A program made the translations under genes and the position numbers. A stretch of 64,000 nucleotides of DNA, taken from contig NZ_LAIJ01000009.1 of NCBI RefSeq assembly GCF_001449115.1, forward strand, positions 1,308,114 to 1,372,113. Direction: 5' to 3'. This DNA comes from Occallatibacter gabretensis. Lineage in GTDB: Bacteria; Acidobacteriota; Terriglobia; Terriglobales; Acidobacteriaceae. The notes under the pieces were generated by a model that worked only from the letters and a program-made list of their open reading frames with translations, ran no database searches and was not told the DNA's origin. This document shows, one piece after another, positions 15,975 through 24,849 of the stretch; position 1 is the first letter of the stretch, and each line of letters begins with the position of its first letter.

Positions 15975-16952
15975 ATGTTTCGTAAACGCTACTACATTCT
16001 CTTTGTTGCACGGGATGAAGATGGCCGGGTCCGCAAGATTCCGATCCCTCTGCATTATGCGTACGGGTTTGTAGCTGCAGCAGTCGTTGGCGCATTTACC
16101 ATTGCCGGTCTCGCCGGGTCCTACACCCGCATGTTGCTCAAGACCGAGAGTTACAACCAGGTCCGCGAGGAGCGCGAAACCCTCCGCAAAAATTATCAGC
16201 AGATGGCCCGCATTGCGCACGACAAGGATGTGCAGGTGGCCTCGCTGGGTGCGCTTGCTAATGAAGTCACCGCGCTCTACGGCCTGCGCCAGAACCACGC
16301 TTCCGCACACGTAAATGCCGCCAAGGCCGCTGCCGCGCCAACGCCGGCGACGCTGGCCGTCTCGGAAGACCCAAGCCCTCAGAACGTGAAGCTTTCGATC
16401 GACCAGCTCTATGCGCTGCGTAACGACGCCATGAGCGGTCGCATATCCCGCGCGCTTTCAAGCGGCCTGACACCGAGCTTCGCGGGCGACTGGACACAGT
16501 ATTCTGATGCGCCCTCGCTATGGCCTACAGAAGGCAAAGTGACTTCGAGCTTCGGCGAGCGCCAGGACCCGTTCAACGGCGAAGGCGCGTTCCATTCCGG
16601 CATCGATATTGCTGCACCTTACGGCACGACTGTGCGCGCTACCGCGGATGGCGACATCACCAAGGCCGGTTTCGGCACAGGCTACGGGCGCGAGATCACC
16701 ATTGATCACGGCCATAGTCTCGAAACTCTCTACGGACATCTCTCATCCATCGCTGTGGTGGAAGGCGAGCATGTTTCACGCGGTCAGGTCATCGGTTATG
16801 TCGGCCAGTCAGGCCGCTCCACCGGCCCGCACCTTCACTATGAAGTGCGCGTGCATGATGTGCCGGTGAATCCGCATAAGTACCTGCGGGATACCTTCGA
16901 GCAGCTGGCCGATGCCACAACGGCTTCGGCATCCAAGGCTTCTGGCCGCTAG
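15975..16952 (+). CDS. M23-family (LytM-type) peptidase, membrane-anchored
   Basis: Predicted peptidoglycan endopeptidase or its regulatory homologue. A short cytoplasmic N-terminus (MFRKRYYILFVARDEDGR) is followed by one transmembrane helix (about residues 30-50), a coiled-coil-like stretch (60-110) and a C-terminal LytM domain. The zinc ligands are present: HSGIDIAAP (His and Asp) and GPHLHYEV (His-x-His), with YGHLS between them, so it should be catalytically active in the periplasm. ATG at 15960 is in frame but abuts the GGAAGG; I prefer 15975, which aligns to the KRYYI start of relatives I know. About 280 bp upstream (15681-15960) hold no other recognisable feature. Confidence 0.9.
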   Translation: MFRKRYYILFVARDEDGRVRKIPIPLHYAYGFVAAAVVGAFTIAGLAGSYTRMLLKTESYNQVREERETLRKNYQQMARIAHDKDVQVASLGALANEVTALYGLRQNHASAHVNAAKAAAAPTPATLAVSEDPSPQNVKLSIDQLYALRNDAMSGRISRALSSGLTPSFAGDWTQYSDAPSLWPTEGKVTSSFGERQDPFNGEGAFHSGIDIAAPYGTTVRATADGDITKAGFGTGYGREITIDHGHSLETLYGHLSSIAVVEGEHVSRGQVIGYVGQSGRSTGPHLHYEVRVHDVPVNPHKYLRDTFEQLADATTASASKASGR

Positions 16953-17025
16953 CTCGGCGCGGCGAATCAGTCCGGCATAGTATCGTTATCCCGAATTCAA
17001 TTCCTGTATTCGGGAGCTTCTCCAG

Positions 17026-18180
17026 ATGCGTTTTCTGCGCGCTTATTGCGATCCTCGCGCCATTCTTTGCGCTATTCTTCTGCTCGCCACCCTATCTGCG
17101 CTTGCCCAAACGCGCGAAGCAGATGTGAAGATCGCCTTTGCGCGCGCGCAGCACCTCCGTCATGGCATCAATGCTTCCATCTGGTTCGCGCAGCATGCCT
17201 CCGACTACTCAGCGCACCACACCGACACGGAGACAACGCCGGACGATATTGCCATCATGGCGAAGCTCGGCTTCGATAACGTACGTGTCAGCGTCGATCC
17301 GACACCGCTTGAGCAGTCAATGGCGGGCCATAGCGATTTCCTCACCCGGCTCGACAAAGCTGTCGATACCATCCTTGCCAATGGCATGGCCGTCGAGCTC
17401 GACATTCATCCCGAGCCGCCTTTCAAGCTGGCTGTGAAGACCACCGGAGACGGAGTGGACCGCTTTGTCGCAGTCTGGCGGCGGCTGGCCGCGCACTACG
17501 CTGACCGCGATCCCGAGCGCGTTTTCTTCGAAGTGGAGAACGAGCCTGAGGTCAATGATCCCTACCGTTGGGCAGGCATCCAGGCTCGCGTTGCAGCCGC
17601 CATCCGCGAGTCCGCGCCCAAGCAAACCATTATTGCCACCGGCGCCAACTGGAGCGACATCCAGGATCTGCTCGCCGTGGAGCCGCTGGCCGACGGCAAC
17701 GTGATCTACAACTTTCATTACTACGATCCGCACGAGTTCACGCATCAGGGAGCAACGTGGGGATCGCTCTACTGGACCTGGGAGAAGAAGATCCCATATC
17801 CGTCGGATGAGGCAGTGATGGAGGATCGTTTGAAGCAGATTCCCGACGCAGTTTCCCGCTACCGGGTCAAAAGCTACTGGTTCGATCATTGGGACGCGCA
17901 CCACATCCGGCTCATGATCGACTCAGCTGGTGAATGGGCGCGTGCCAATAACGTGCCGCTCATCTGCAACGAGTTCGGCGTCTTCCGCCAAGTCGTCGAG
18001 CCGGCAGACCGCCTGCGCTGGATTCACGACGTTCGCACCGCGCTCGAAGCAAACTCGATCGGCTGGACGATGTGGGATTACCACAACGGCTTCGGCGTCG
18101 CAGTAAAGGATGCGAATGGCAAGTCGGTCGTCGATCCGGGAACGGTGGAAGCGTTGGGGCTGAAGAAGCAGGCTGAATAA
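17026..18180 (+). CDS. Secreted GH5-family glycoside hydrolase (cellulase-like)
   Basis: Secreted enzyme with a Sec signal peptide (hydrophobic residues 12-28, ALA-Q site). The GH5 TIM-barrel catalytic pair is visible: acid/base Glu173 in FFEVENEPEV and nucleophile Glu316 in LICNEFGVF, with ELDIHPEP and VIYNFHYYDPHEFTHQG between. GH5 enzymes cleave beta-1,4-glucans, mannans or related polymers; this subfamily cannot be fixed from sequence alone. Single-domain, no carbohydrate-binding module. It is followed 26 bp later by an antitoxin-like gene. Confidence 0.9.
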   Translation: MRFLRAYCDPRAILCAILLLATLSALAQTREADVKIAFARAQHLRHGINASIWFAQHASDYSAHHTDTETTPDDIAIMAKLGFDNVRVSVDPTPLEQSMAGHSDFLTRLDKAVDTILANGMAVELDIHPEPPFKLAVKTTGDGVDRFVAVWRRLAAHYADRDPERVFFEVENEPEVNDPYRWAGIQARVAAAIRESAPKQTIIATGANWSDIQDLLAVEPLADGNVIYNFHYYDPHEFTHQGATWGSLYWTWEKKIPYPSDEAVMEDRLKQIPDAVSRYRVKSYWFDHWDAHHIRLMIDSAGEWARANNVPLICNEFGVFRQVVEPADRLRWIHDVRTALEANSIGWTMWDYHNGFGVAVKDANGKSVVDPGTVEALGLKKQAE

Positions 18181-18206
18181 ACCAGAATCGGAGTATCATT
18201 TTAGGT

Positions 18207-18482
18207 ATGGCAACGATCCACATTTCGGAGGCTGAGGCTGCCCGCGACTTCGCCGGACTTATGGCACGCGTTCGCTCAGGTGCGGAGGTGGTTATCGAGA
18301 ACGAAGCTAGCGCCGTGGCTGTTGTTCGTCCAGCCGATCCTGCTCCAGGCCGTCTGCTCTCCGAAATCCTCGCAGCTGCCGAGGCGCGTGGTTCTTCGGC
18401 GGTGCTCGATGGCAGTTTCGCTCGCGATCTGGAGGCTGTTGTCGCCAGCCATCCTGAGCCGCTCGAAAATCCATGGGACTGA
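18207..18482 (+). CDS. Phd/YefM-type antitoxin
   Basis: A 91-residue prevent-host-death type antitoxin: ATIHISEAEAARDFAGLMARVRSG followed by EVVIENEASAVAVVRP is the Phd/YefM dimerisation and DNA-binding fold. The acidic C-terminal tail (VVASHPEPLENPWD) would bind a PIN toxin. The toxin gene overlaps its 3' end but carries a frameshift, so this antitoxin may now be solitary. Confidence 0.85.
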   Translation: MATIHISEAEAARDFAGLMARVRSGAEVVIENEASAVAVVRPADPAPGRLLSEILAAAEARGSSAVLDGSFARDLEAVVASHPEPLENPWD

Positions 18483-18885
18483 TACTTGACTCCAGCATCG
18501 TTATAGCTGCTGAGCGCCAACGCGAAGCCGTACCGCAATTAATTCAGCGAATTGTCTCAACGGCCGGTGACCAAAGGGTTGCGCTTTCAGCGGTGGGGCT
18601 CACTGAGCTTGTCCATGCTATTTATCCGTGACAAATCCTGCTCAGCGCCAGAATCATGAGCGATTTCTTGAAGATCTTCTAGCTGATATGGAAGTGGTCT
18701 CTTACTCCAGAGAGACAGCCTTGCTGGCCGGGAAGATTGATGGCCAACAACGCGCTCAGGGCATAACCATCCCTTTCGCTGACTTACTGATCGGAGTTAC
18801 TGCTTTGGAGTATGGATATGCGGTAGCGACCGTCAATCTTCGTCATTTTCGTTTGATTCCCGGTCTTGAGATTGTGCAGCTTTAG
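18473..18885 (+). pseudogene. PIN-domain toxin gene broken by a frameshift
   Basis: The ATG at 18473 opens a PIN protein (MGLILDSSIVIAAERQ, then LTELVHAIYP) that ends after 52 codons at TGA 18629-18631. The remainder of a VapC-like protein continues in another frame from about 18628: NPAQRQNHERFLEDLL, then IPFADLLIGVTALEYGY and VNLRHFRLIPGL. Joining the two halves needs a one-base insertion near 18625-18629, so the toxin seems to have lost one base. The first Asp, the Glu and the third Asp of the active site are on different sides of the break. Either a true inactivation or a base-calling error is possible; programmed frameshifting is less likely because no slippery heptamer is evident. Confidence 0.8.
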
Positions 18886-18904
18886 GTTTTTTTCTTGATA
18901 GATA

Positions 18905-18944
18905 GACATTGCCCACGTCTCTAAAGCGAGACGTGGGCAATGTC
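18905..18944. terminator. Perfect 17-bp intergenic palindrome (bidirectional terminator or repeat element)
   Basis: GACATTGCCCACGTCTC (18905-18921), a 6-base loop, and GAGACGTGGGCAATGTC (18928-18944) form a perfect 17-bp stem. It sits between the end of the toxin remnant and the convergent dehydrogenase gene. A T-rich run lies on its left side (before 18900), which would follow the hairpin for transcripts from the minus strand. A second intergenic palindrome built the same way is at 62851-62878. Confidence 0.7.
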
Positions 18945-18970
18945 GGATTTGCAGATAGGGTTGATTACGC

Positions 18971-20299
18971 TTACTTTCCTGTATAGCTCACATGCCAGAT
19001 CGAGCGTGAGCCGTCATCCGACACAAACAGTGATCCATCCTTGGCCACCGTCACGCCTACGGGGCGTCCCCACACCGTGCCGTCCGCGTTCACAAAGCCG
19101 GTGAGAAAGTCCTCGTACTCGCCTGTCGCGTGGCCGTTCTTCATCGGCAGCCGGACCACCTCATAGCCTGAACGCTGCGCGCGATTCCATGAGCCGTGCT
19201 CGGCGGCAAAGCCATCTCCGCGATACTCCTTCGGGAACTGCTGTCCTTCGTAAAACAGCATCTCGAGGGAAGCAAAATGCGGGTTCACCAGAATGTCCGG
19301 CGTAATCACCTTCGACTGCAGCTCTGGATGCTTGCCTGGATGGCGCGGGTCCTGTAGTCCGCCTCCAGCTTGGCCGGCGATTCCGTGGTAATAGAACCAG
19401 GGCCAGCCGTAGAAGCCGTCTTCCTGCACATGCGTCACATAATCCGGCACAAGATTGTTCCCGAGGCCATCGCGTTCATTCGTCGAGCACCACAGCTCGC
19501 CGGTCGTAGGGTTAATCGCCTCACCCACGCAGTTGCGTATGCCGCTGGCGTACACCTTTACGAAGCTGCCCGTCGGCGTAAACTGCAGCACATCGGCGCG
19601 GTGCGTTTCCTCAGGATGCGTGTCCGCATCATCCACGTTGGAGTGCGATCCAACGGAGGCAAAGAGCTTCGTTCCGTCCTTGGAAAAGACCACATCGCGA
19701 GTCCAGTGGCCGCCTCCGCGCAGCCTGCCGCCGCCGGGCAGCTCGGCAATGTTCACCATCTCGCCCGTCGCCTTCAGGTCGCCATTGTGATACGGAAAGC
19801 GCACAATCTGGTCGGTATCGCCGACATAGAGATATTCCGGATTCGGCCCCAGCGGATAAAACGCAATTCCGAAAGGCTGATGCAGCCCCGTGGCGAAGAC
19901 TGTCGTCGTCAGAGCTTTTCCATCCGTGCCCACGCCGCGAAAGATCACGATCTTGCCCGTCTCGCTCTCGGCCAGAAAAATGTCGCCATTGGGTGCGGTG
20001 CGGATCAGACGCGGATTGTCCAGGTCTGTAGCATAGAGCTCCACCTTAAAGCCCGCCGGAGCCTTGGGCCACGCATCATTCGCGCGTGGAACAACCTTCG
20101 GCCCATTGTCCACTGACTGCTCGGGCGCAGGTCCGGGCAGGTCCGCGGTGGTCAGGTGCCGGCGAGTTCCGGGCGACTCATGCTGCGCATCTGTAAATGC
20201 GGCCTGGCCGGTAAGCACGGTCTGGTTCTGAGCGATTGCGCTGCCTGTGAACACAACAGCGGCTGTAGCAAGAGCAGAAAGCACACGATAGTGGCGCAT
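18971..20299 (-). CDS. Sorbosone dehydrogenase / soluble-glucose-dehydrogenase-like protein
   Basis: Secreted beta-propeller protein of the PQQ-dependent L-sorbosone/aldose dehydrogenase family (GSDH). A Sec signal peptide (residues 1-23, AIAQ) is followed by FKVELYATDLDNPRLI, the usual family start, GLHQPFGIAFYP, and the central SVGSHSNVDDAD and ASGIRNCVGEAINPTTGELWCSTNERDGLG motifs that line the PQQ and calcium sites. GDGFAAEHGSWNR and VGVTVAKDGSLFVSDDGS close the propeller. It would oxidise a sugar or sugar alcohol in the periplasm, if PQQ is available; no PQQ synthesis genes are in the window. Some family members are non-enzymatic. Confidence 0.88.
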   Translation of the reverse strand: MRHYRVLSALATAAVVFTGSAIAQNQTVLTGQAAFTDAQHESPGTRRHLTTADLPGPAPEQSVDNGPKVVPRANDAWPKAPAGFKVELYATDLDNPRLIRTAPNGDIFLAESETGKIVIFRGVGTDGKALTTTVFATGLHQPFGIAFYPLGPNPEYLYVGDTDQIVRFPYHNGDLKATGEMVNIAELPGGGRLRGGGHWTRDVVFSKDGTKLFASVGSHSNVDDADTHPEETHRADVLQFTPTGSFVKVYASGIRNCVGEAINPTTGELWCSTNERDGLGNNLVPDYVTHVQEDGFYGWPWFYYHGIAGQAGGGLQDPRHPGKHPELQSKVITPDILVNPHFASLEMLFYEGQQFPKEYRGDGFAAEHGSWNRAQRSGYEVVRLPMKNGHATGEYEDFLTGFVNADGTVWGRPVGVTVAKDGSLFVSDDGSRSIWHVSYTGK

Positions 20300-20371
20300 G
20301 AAAAACCTCGCGATAGTTTTTGCCTACGTTGTAAGGACGAGCGGAGCTGCAAGGAAGTCAGCGAAAATCTG

Positions 20372-21406
20372 TTACTTCGATGCGCTCCCTTGTGCCGGAG
20401 ATGCCGCATCTTCTGCGGCAAAGGCCGACAATGCAGATTGAGTCAGTGTTGCCTTTACTACTACGCGCGTCCGATCCTGGCTTACCTGCGCGGTTTTGAG
20501 CAGCTCCTTCAGGCCGCGGTTGGCCGGCGTCTCACCCAGGGGAGCGGTCAAGATGCCGGCCACATCCACAAGCTGCTTCAAATCCGCATACTGCCTGGCC
20601 GCAACGGTTTCCGTCGGCGCAATCTCTTCCACGCGCAAGTGCAGCAGTCCCGACGAAATCGACAACCCAGGCGGCAGCCCCGGTGTCACGCTGGCAACAA
20701 TCGTCGAGTCTGAGGCCAGCGGCAGCTCGAAGCCCAGCACATGAATCGTGCCGCTTTCGTTAAACGGCAACCCTATCTCCCCCACGCCCCACGCCAGCGA
20801 GAGCAGCGGCACGTCATGGTAGTGCGCAGCCAGCAGCGTTGAGTTGGCAAAAGGCAGTGCTGCGGTGCGGTGCCGGTCAATCATCGAGTGAATCTTCTCA
20901 GCCGTCGGATAATTCGACACCGCCATCATGTCATAGCCAATCTGCGTTACGCGCACTGTGCGGCCCTCGGAAGGGATGCTGTAGATCGTGTGGCCTGCGT
21001 AGGCCTCCTGTGCCGCCGCATGGCTCTCAAGCCAGCTTTTCAGCTTCGGCCCGGTGAGTTTGCCCACCAGCACCATGGAATACGCCACAGGGCCGTTCGG
21101 CCCGCGCGGATCATCCATACGATGCAGCGCCACCGCCACTTGGTCCAGATCCTGCTCCCAGTCAATACCCGTGGCGTCAATGAACTGCTGATACTCGGGA
21201 TCGTGCGTCGGCGGTTTCAGATCACCGTGCCGGTCGCGGCGCAGAAAGGCGCGCATCGGCTGCAGATTCACATACAGAATGCCGTCGGCCTCGGGCAGCA
21301 GTCGCGCAGCCTCCGGCGGAGCTTTGGAGCGCAGAAAGATGGCCAGCGCAAGCAAAAGCAATACCGCGGCCACTGCCAGAAGTGTTCTGCGCGTGCGTCT
21401 ATTCAT
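20372..21406 (-). CDS. Membrane-anchored protein of unknown function
   Basis: A 344-residue protein with one N-terminal transmembrane helix (about 8-26) and a large non-cytoplasmic part. Recurrent phrases such as ADGILYVNLQPMRAFLRRD and GIDWEQDLDQVAVALHR look like a beta/alpha globular fold without known catalytic residues. Several genes of this overall kind are found in acidobacterial genomes, from memory, but I know of no function. It is followed on the same strand by the dehydrogenase (72 bp), which suggests one transcription unit. Confidence 0.72.
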   Translation of the reverse strand: MNRRTRRTLLAVAAVLLLLALAIFLRSKAPPEAARLLPEADGILYVNLQPMRAFLRRDRHGDLKPPTHDPEYQQFIDATGIDWEQDLDQVAVALHRMDDPRGPNGPVAYSMVLVGKLTGPKLKSWLESHAAAQEAYAGHTIYSIPSEGRTVRVTQIGYDMMAVSNYPTAEKIHSMIDRHRTAALPFANSTLLAAHYHDVPLLSLAWGVGEIGLPFNESGTIHVLGFELPLASDSTIVASVTPGLPPGLSISSGLLHLRVEEIAPTETVAARQYADLKQLVDVAGILTAPLGETPANRGLKELLKTAQVSQDRTRVVVKATLTQSALSAFAAEDAASPAQGSASK

Positions 21407-21454
21407 TCCTTTGAGCCGTAAGCAGCCATCAGGAATAAAGCTAACATTCGGGGC

Positions 21455-22309
21455 CTATTGCGCGGGGACGGTTGTAGCAGTGAGTTCCGCGTCCAGGTGT
21501 ACGCTCCCGCCGGTGACATTCAACTTCCTGTCCCAGTCAGTGAACCCCTTCTTTTTAACAGTTATCTCATGCGTGCCGGGAGCGACAGATACCGTAGAGG
21601 GAGTGTTGCCCACAAAAGCTCCGTCGATCTCAATATCCGCGCCGGGCGGGGCAGATTCAATGATCAGACTTGCCTGGCTAATGGGGGCGGCAACAGCTCC
21701 GACTGACGCCAGCGGGGCTGCACCGAAGCGCGACATATCCAGGTGCATATCTCCCTGAACAAAGGCGGTGATCTCCGTTCCCTGTGGAATCGTAATGTCT
21801 TTTCCATGTATGAAGAGAAATAGCGGCGCCGCTGGAAAGAAAACGATGGATGTGGCGACCATAGCGCCTGTCATAGCGCCCACATGTCCGCCGCCCTTGG
21901 TATCTTTCATTGCTCTCAGGGCTACCTTTTCCTGATCGGAAAGCCGGGCATAGCTAATGCTGATGTTGAGCTTTCCGGCGCGCCCCATGCTTCTCTTCGG
22001 GTTGGCGTCAGTCACAGTGCCGATCGCGGTTGCGCCTTTCGGCAGCACAACAATGTCATCTACCTTTACGTCTTCGATGACTTCAAACGGAATTTCCTGT
22101 CCGACTTTTGCATCAGCCGATGAGATCGATTGGCTTATGCGAAGCTTGATCGGCATACCGTCGAGAAGAGTATGATGCTGGGGCAGTCCTGCTGGGGCCT
22201 GCGCCTGTGCTTGCTCCGTTGCAAGCGTGGGCGTGCTTGGTGCAGGAATAGCTTGTTGTGCCAAGGCAATGGAGCAAGAAAAAAATACGACAACTAAGAG
22301 TGAACGCAT
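21455..22309 (-). CDS. Secreted PEGA-domain protein
   Basis: A 284-residue protein with a Sec signal peptide (1-17, ALAQQ). Residues about 55-190 form a beta-rich region with VGQEIPFEVIEDVKVDDIVVLPKGA and a hydrophobic segment (VATSIVFFPAAPLFLFI). The C-terminal 70 residues are a PEGA domain: IESAPPGADIEIDGAFVGNTPSTVSVAPGTHEITVKKKG, a module often attached to surface-exposed or envelope proteins. Likely periplasmic or outer-membrane associated; role unknown. Confidence 0.82.
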   Translation of the reverse strand: MRSLLVVVFFSCSIALAQQAIPAPSTPTLATEQAQAQAPAGLPQHHTLLDGMPIKLRISQSISSADAKVGQEIPFEVIEDVKVDDIVVLPKGATAIGTVTDANPKRSMGRAGKLNISISYARLSDQEKVALRAMKDTKGGGHVGAMTGAMVATSIVFFPAAPLFLFIHGKDITIPQGTEITAFVQGDMHLDMSRFGAAPLASVGAVAAPISQASLIIESAPPGADIEIDGAFVGNTPSTVSVAPGTHEITVKKKGFTDWDRKLNVTGGSVHLDAELTATTVPAQ

Positions 22310-22698
22310 GACTTCTCCTTAGGACTTTCAGAGCACAGGAATTAGGCCCAGAGGTGTGCAGAAATGATTGAACGAATCAGCGCAATTTGCAACGAATATC
22401 TGGCAAAACATTTATGTCCGTCGTTATTTATCTATAACGACTGCCTCTGCGATCGCTTTGTCCCTTTTCCCGCATTTGCTACCATATCTTTGTCGTATGT
22501 CCCGCCTTTATCCATCCCGCGCATGTTGTCGGTCGAACCACTTCGGCGGGTGGCCCCTCTAGTCTCCGATTTCCCTCTGGAAAGCAATTCCGGAACAATC
22601 GACTCCTGAAGAATGACACCCGCGTAGCTGCCTGAGGCTGTGCGATTCTTCGTGTGTGTTCAGCCTCCATCCATCCGCAAAACTTCATGGAGGCCCGA
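22310..22698. other. Divergent intergenic region with one palindrome
   Basis: About 390 bp between divergent genes. GTCGTTAT-TTATCT-ATAACGAC (22420-22441) is a perfect 8-bp inverted repeat, a candidate operator or short hairpin. No promoter could be assigned with confidence and no small gene is convincing. Confidence 0.45.
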
Positions 22699-23202
22699 AT
22701 GCCGCTCGCAGAACAACTCGTCCCAGCAAATACAAAAAACGCATCTTTATCCCAATCCAGCGAGCCAATTGCCGATGCCGGCGGCGGAAAGACCGCGCCG
22801 GGTCCGGTCACATCGATCGAGCGTCAGGCGCGCTGGCGTCATCGCGGCGGGGTGCTGGAATTGTCCGGCCCTGCTGTGCTCACCTATGCCATCGAGCGCT
22901 CGCTCCTGCTGGCGGGCGCGGCCACCGTACGCATTGATGTAGAAAACTGCGAGTTCGCTCTGCATCCGCAGCTTCTGGATACCATCACCACGCTGCAAAC
23001 CCGCGCCGGCCTGCTCACGCTGCTGGTCCGCACGCAGCAGGATGCCGTGCTCACCGCGCACACGGCAGATCAATCCATCCTTCTTGACGTTTCCCAGCCC
23101 GACTTTGCACCATCCACCGCCGTCGCCGCCGTACACCGGCTCCTGTACGAGGCAAATATTCTCATCTCTCCGGAATTACTGGGGGAAGGATCGGGTATCT
23201 AA
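22699..23202 (+). CDS. Hypothetical protein upstream of the aldo/keto reductase
   Basis: A 167-residue reading frame. GGAGG (22689-22693) stands 5 bp before the ATG at 22699, making this start better than in-frame GTG 22654 or ATG 22687. The N-terminal 35 residues are low-complexity; the rest is hydrophobic/aliphatic with GGVLELSGPAVLTYAIE and RSLLLAGAATVRIDVENC, which has the rhythm of a small alpha/beta domain such as STAS, but the match is weak. Unknown function. It ends 82 bp before the aldo/keto reductase on the same strand. Confidence 0.6.
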   Translation: MPLAEQLVPANTKNASLSQSSEPIADAGGGKTAPGPVTSIERQARWRHRGGVLELSGPAVLTYAIERSLLLAGAATVRIDVENCEFALHPQLLDTITTLQTRAGLLTLLVRTQQDAVLTAHTADQSILLDVSQPDFAPSTAVAAVHRLLYEANILISPELLGEGSGI

Positions 23203-23284
23203 CGAGCCCGGCCGCGCTCTTAGACCGTGCTGTAACACCACGTCTTTCCTGCATCCGCGGGCCACCTCCAGCATCCAAGCAGCC

Positions 23285-24313
23285 ATGGAATATCGTCTTC
23301 TTGGAGGCTCCGGCCTCAAGGTCTCAATTCTCAGCTTTGGCGCTGCCACTTTTGGCGGCACCAATGAGTTCTTCCGCGCATGGGGCAACACAGACGTTGC
23401 CGAAGCAACGAAGATCGTCGATATCTGCCTCGAAGCCGGCATCAATCTCTTCGACACGGCCAACGGCTATTCGGACGGCGCATCGGAAACTATCCTCGGC
23501 AAGGCTCTCGAAGGCCGCCGCGACCAGGTCCTCATCTCCACGAAAGCCTTCTTTCCGACGGGTACAGGACCGAATGACGCTGGCTCCTCGCGTTACCACC
23601 TGCGTCGCGCGCTCGAAGACTCGCTCCGCCGCCTTAACACGGAGCACATCGACATCTACCACATGCACGGCTTTGACGCGCTCACGCCGATCGAAGAAGT
23701 GCAGGACACGCTGAACACATTCGTCCGCGAGGGCAAGGTTCGCTACATCGCCGCTTCCAACTTCACCGGCTGGCAGTTGATGAAGTCTCTCGCCGTGGCG
23801 GAAAAATATGGCTGGACGCGCTTCGTCGCCCATCAGGTCTACTACTCACTCGTCGGCCGCGACTATGAGTGGGAGCTGATGCCGCTCGGCCTCGACCAGA
23901 AGGTCGGCGCGCTCATCTGGAGCCCGCTTGGCTGGGGCCGTCTGACCGGCAAGCTCCGCCGCGGCGCAAAGATCCCCGACGAGAGCCGCCTGCATAAAAC
24001 CGCCCAGGCCGGCCCCACCATTCCCGAGGAGTATCTCTACAACGTTGTCGACGCCATCGACGAGGTCGCAAAGGAAACCGGCAAATCCGTTCCGCAGATC
24101 TCGCTCAACTGGCTCCTCCAGCGGCCCACGGTCAGCTCCATCATCCTGGGTGCGCGTAATGAGGAGCAGCTCAAGCAGAACCTCGGCGCAATCGGCTGGA
24201 ACCTCACGCCGGAACAGGTTGCCAAACTCGACGCTGCCTCCGCCGTCGTGCCTGCTTACCCCTACTGGTGGCAGCGCAACAACAATACCCAGCGCAATCC
24301 GCCAGTTGTGTAA
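23285..24313 (+). CDS. Aldo/keto reductase
   Basis: NADPH-dependent oxidoreductase of the aldo/keto reductase superfamily, TIM barrel. The catalytic tetrad is visible: Asp and Tyr in FDTANGYSDG, Lys in LISTKAFF, and His in IDIYHMHGF. The NADP site is present as SSIILGARNEEQLKQN near the C-terminus. Similar to the YghZ/Kv-beta-like group that reduces aldehydes, ketones or methylglyoxal. The ATG at 23285 (MEYRLLGGSGLKVS) matches the normal N-terminus; the longer frame from 23042 runs through the preceding gene and is not real. A strong terminator follows. Confidence 0.94.
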   Translation: MEYRLLGGSGLKVSILSFGAATFGGTNEFFRAWGNTDVAEATKIVDICLEAGINLFDTANGYSDGASETILGKALEGRRDQVLISTKAFFPTGTGPNDAGSSRYHLRRALEDSLRRLNTEHIDIYHMHGFDALTPIEEVQDTLNTFVREGKVRYIAASNFTGWQLMKSLAVAEKYGWTRFVAHQVYYSLVGRDYEWELMPLGLDQKVGALIWSPLGWGRLTGKLRRGAKIPDESRLHKTAQAGPTIPEEYLYNVVDAIDEVAKETGKSVPQISLNWLLQRPTVSSIILGARNEEQLKQNLGAIGWNLTPEQVAKLDAASAVVPAYPYWWQRNNNTQRNPPVV

Positions 24314-24332
24314 AAGCTACTATAAAAACTGA

Positions 24333-24355
24333 GGCCCGCCTGCAAGAGGCGGGCC
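24333..24355 (+). terminator. Rho-independent terminator after the aldo/keto reductase
   Basis: GGCCCGCCT (24333-24341), loop GCAAG, AGGCGGGCC (24347-24355), followed by TTTAATTTT. A perfect 9-bp GC-rich stem and a T-rich tail, immediately after the aldo/keto reductase and facing the convergent PIN gene; it could serve both. Confidence 0.85.
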
Positions 24356-24378
24356 TTTAATTTTCCAATCAGTCCGGC

Positions 24379-24849
24379 TTATATTGCCCCGTCCAGCGCA
24401 CCTTCCGCAACCGGGTCCACGACTTTAAAGCCCTCAGTCCGGGCAGCTTCCAGCATCTGTGCTGAAGCCGTTACAAACACAATCTCCGTGCCCGGAAACA
24501 TCTCCCGCGTCACCTGTGCAGCGGCAATCTGCAGCGCATCGGGCCAGCGCAAAGCGCTTTTATCCAGCAGCTGCCGCGCCGCCTCCAAGACAGCCGGGTT
24601 CAGCGGCTCCTGCACTGTCCGCGCCGCCTCTGTCCGCAGGCTTTCGAGCGCTGCGCCCGCGTCTTCATGGCTGATGCCGCCGGTGCGCTCACGCCGCCGG
24701 ATGGCCGCATACACCTCCAACGGCGTCGAGGCGGCGATCAGCTTGCGGTTGTCCTCCACGGACTCCACCAGCCGGATCAGCGCCTCAGTGCCAGGCTCCC
24801 GCACAAACAGCTTGGCAAAGGCCGTGGCTTCCAGAAAATAGCAGGTCAC
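24379..24849 (-). CDS. PIN-domain-like protein with degenerate catalytic residues
   Basis: A 156-residue PIN-fold protein. The frame is typical (CYFLEATAFAKLFVREPG at the N-terminus; TPLEVYAAIRRRE; LRWPDALQIAAAQ; VFVTASAQMLEAA), but two acidic residues usual for VapC nucleases differ: the first motif reads L-E-A-T where L-D-x-S is expected, and the last reads T-A-S where T-x-D is expected. Glu and Asp of the middle motifs remain. The enzyme may be weak or inactive. It overlaps the upstream gene (24846-25568) by 4 bp (ATGA), so the two are co-translated. The partner is not a recognisable antitoxin, which makes a standard VapBC assignment uncertain. Confidence 0.8.
   Translation of the reverse strand: MTCYFLEATAFAKLFVREPGTEALIRLVESVEDNRKLIAASTPLEVYAAIRRRERTGGISHEDAGAALESLRTEAARTVQEPLNPAVLEAARQLLDKSALRWPDALQIAAAQVTREMFPGTEIVFVTASAQMLEAARTEGFKVVDPVAEGALDGAI

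Noticed and set aside
18628..18885. An independent 85-codon gene starting at GTG 18628.
   Set aside because: Its sequence continues the PIN toxin started at 18473, and there is no ribosome site; treated as the second half of a frameshifted gene.
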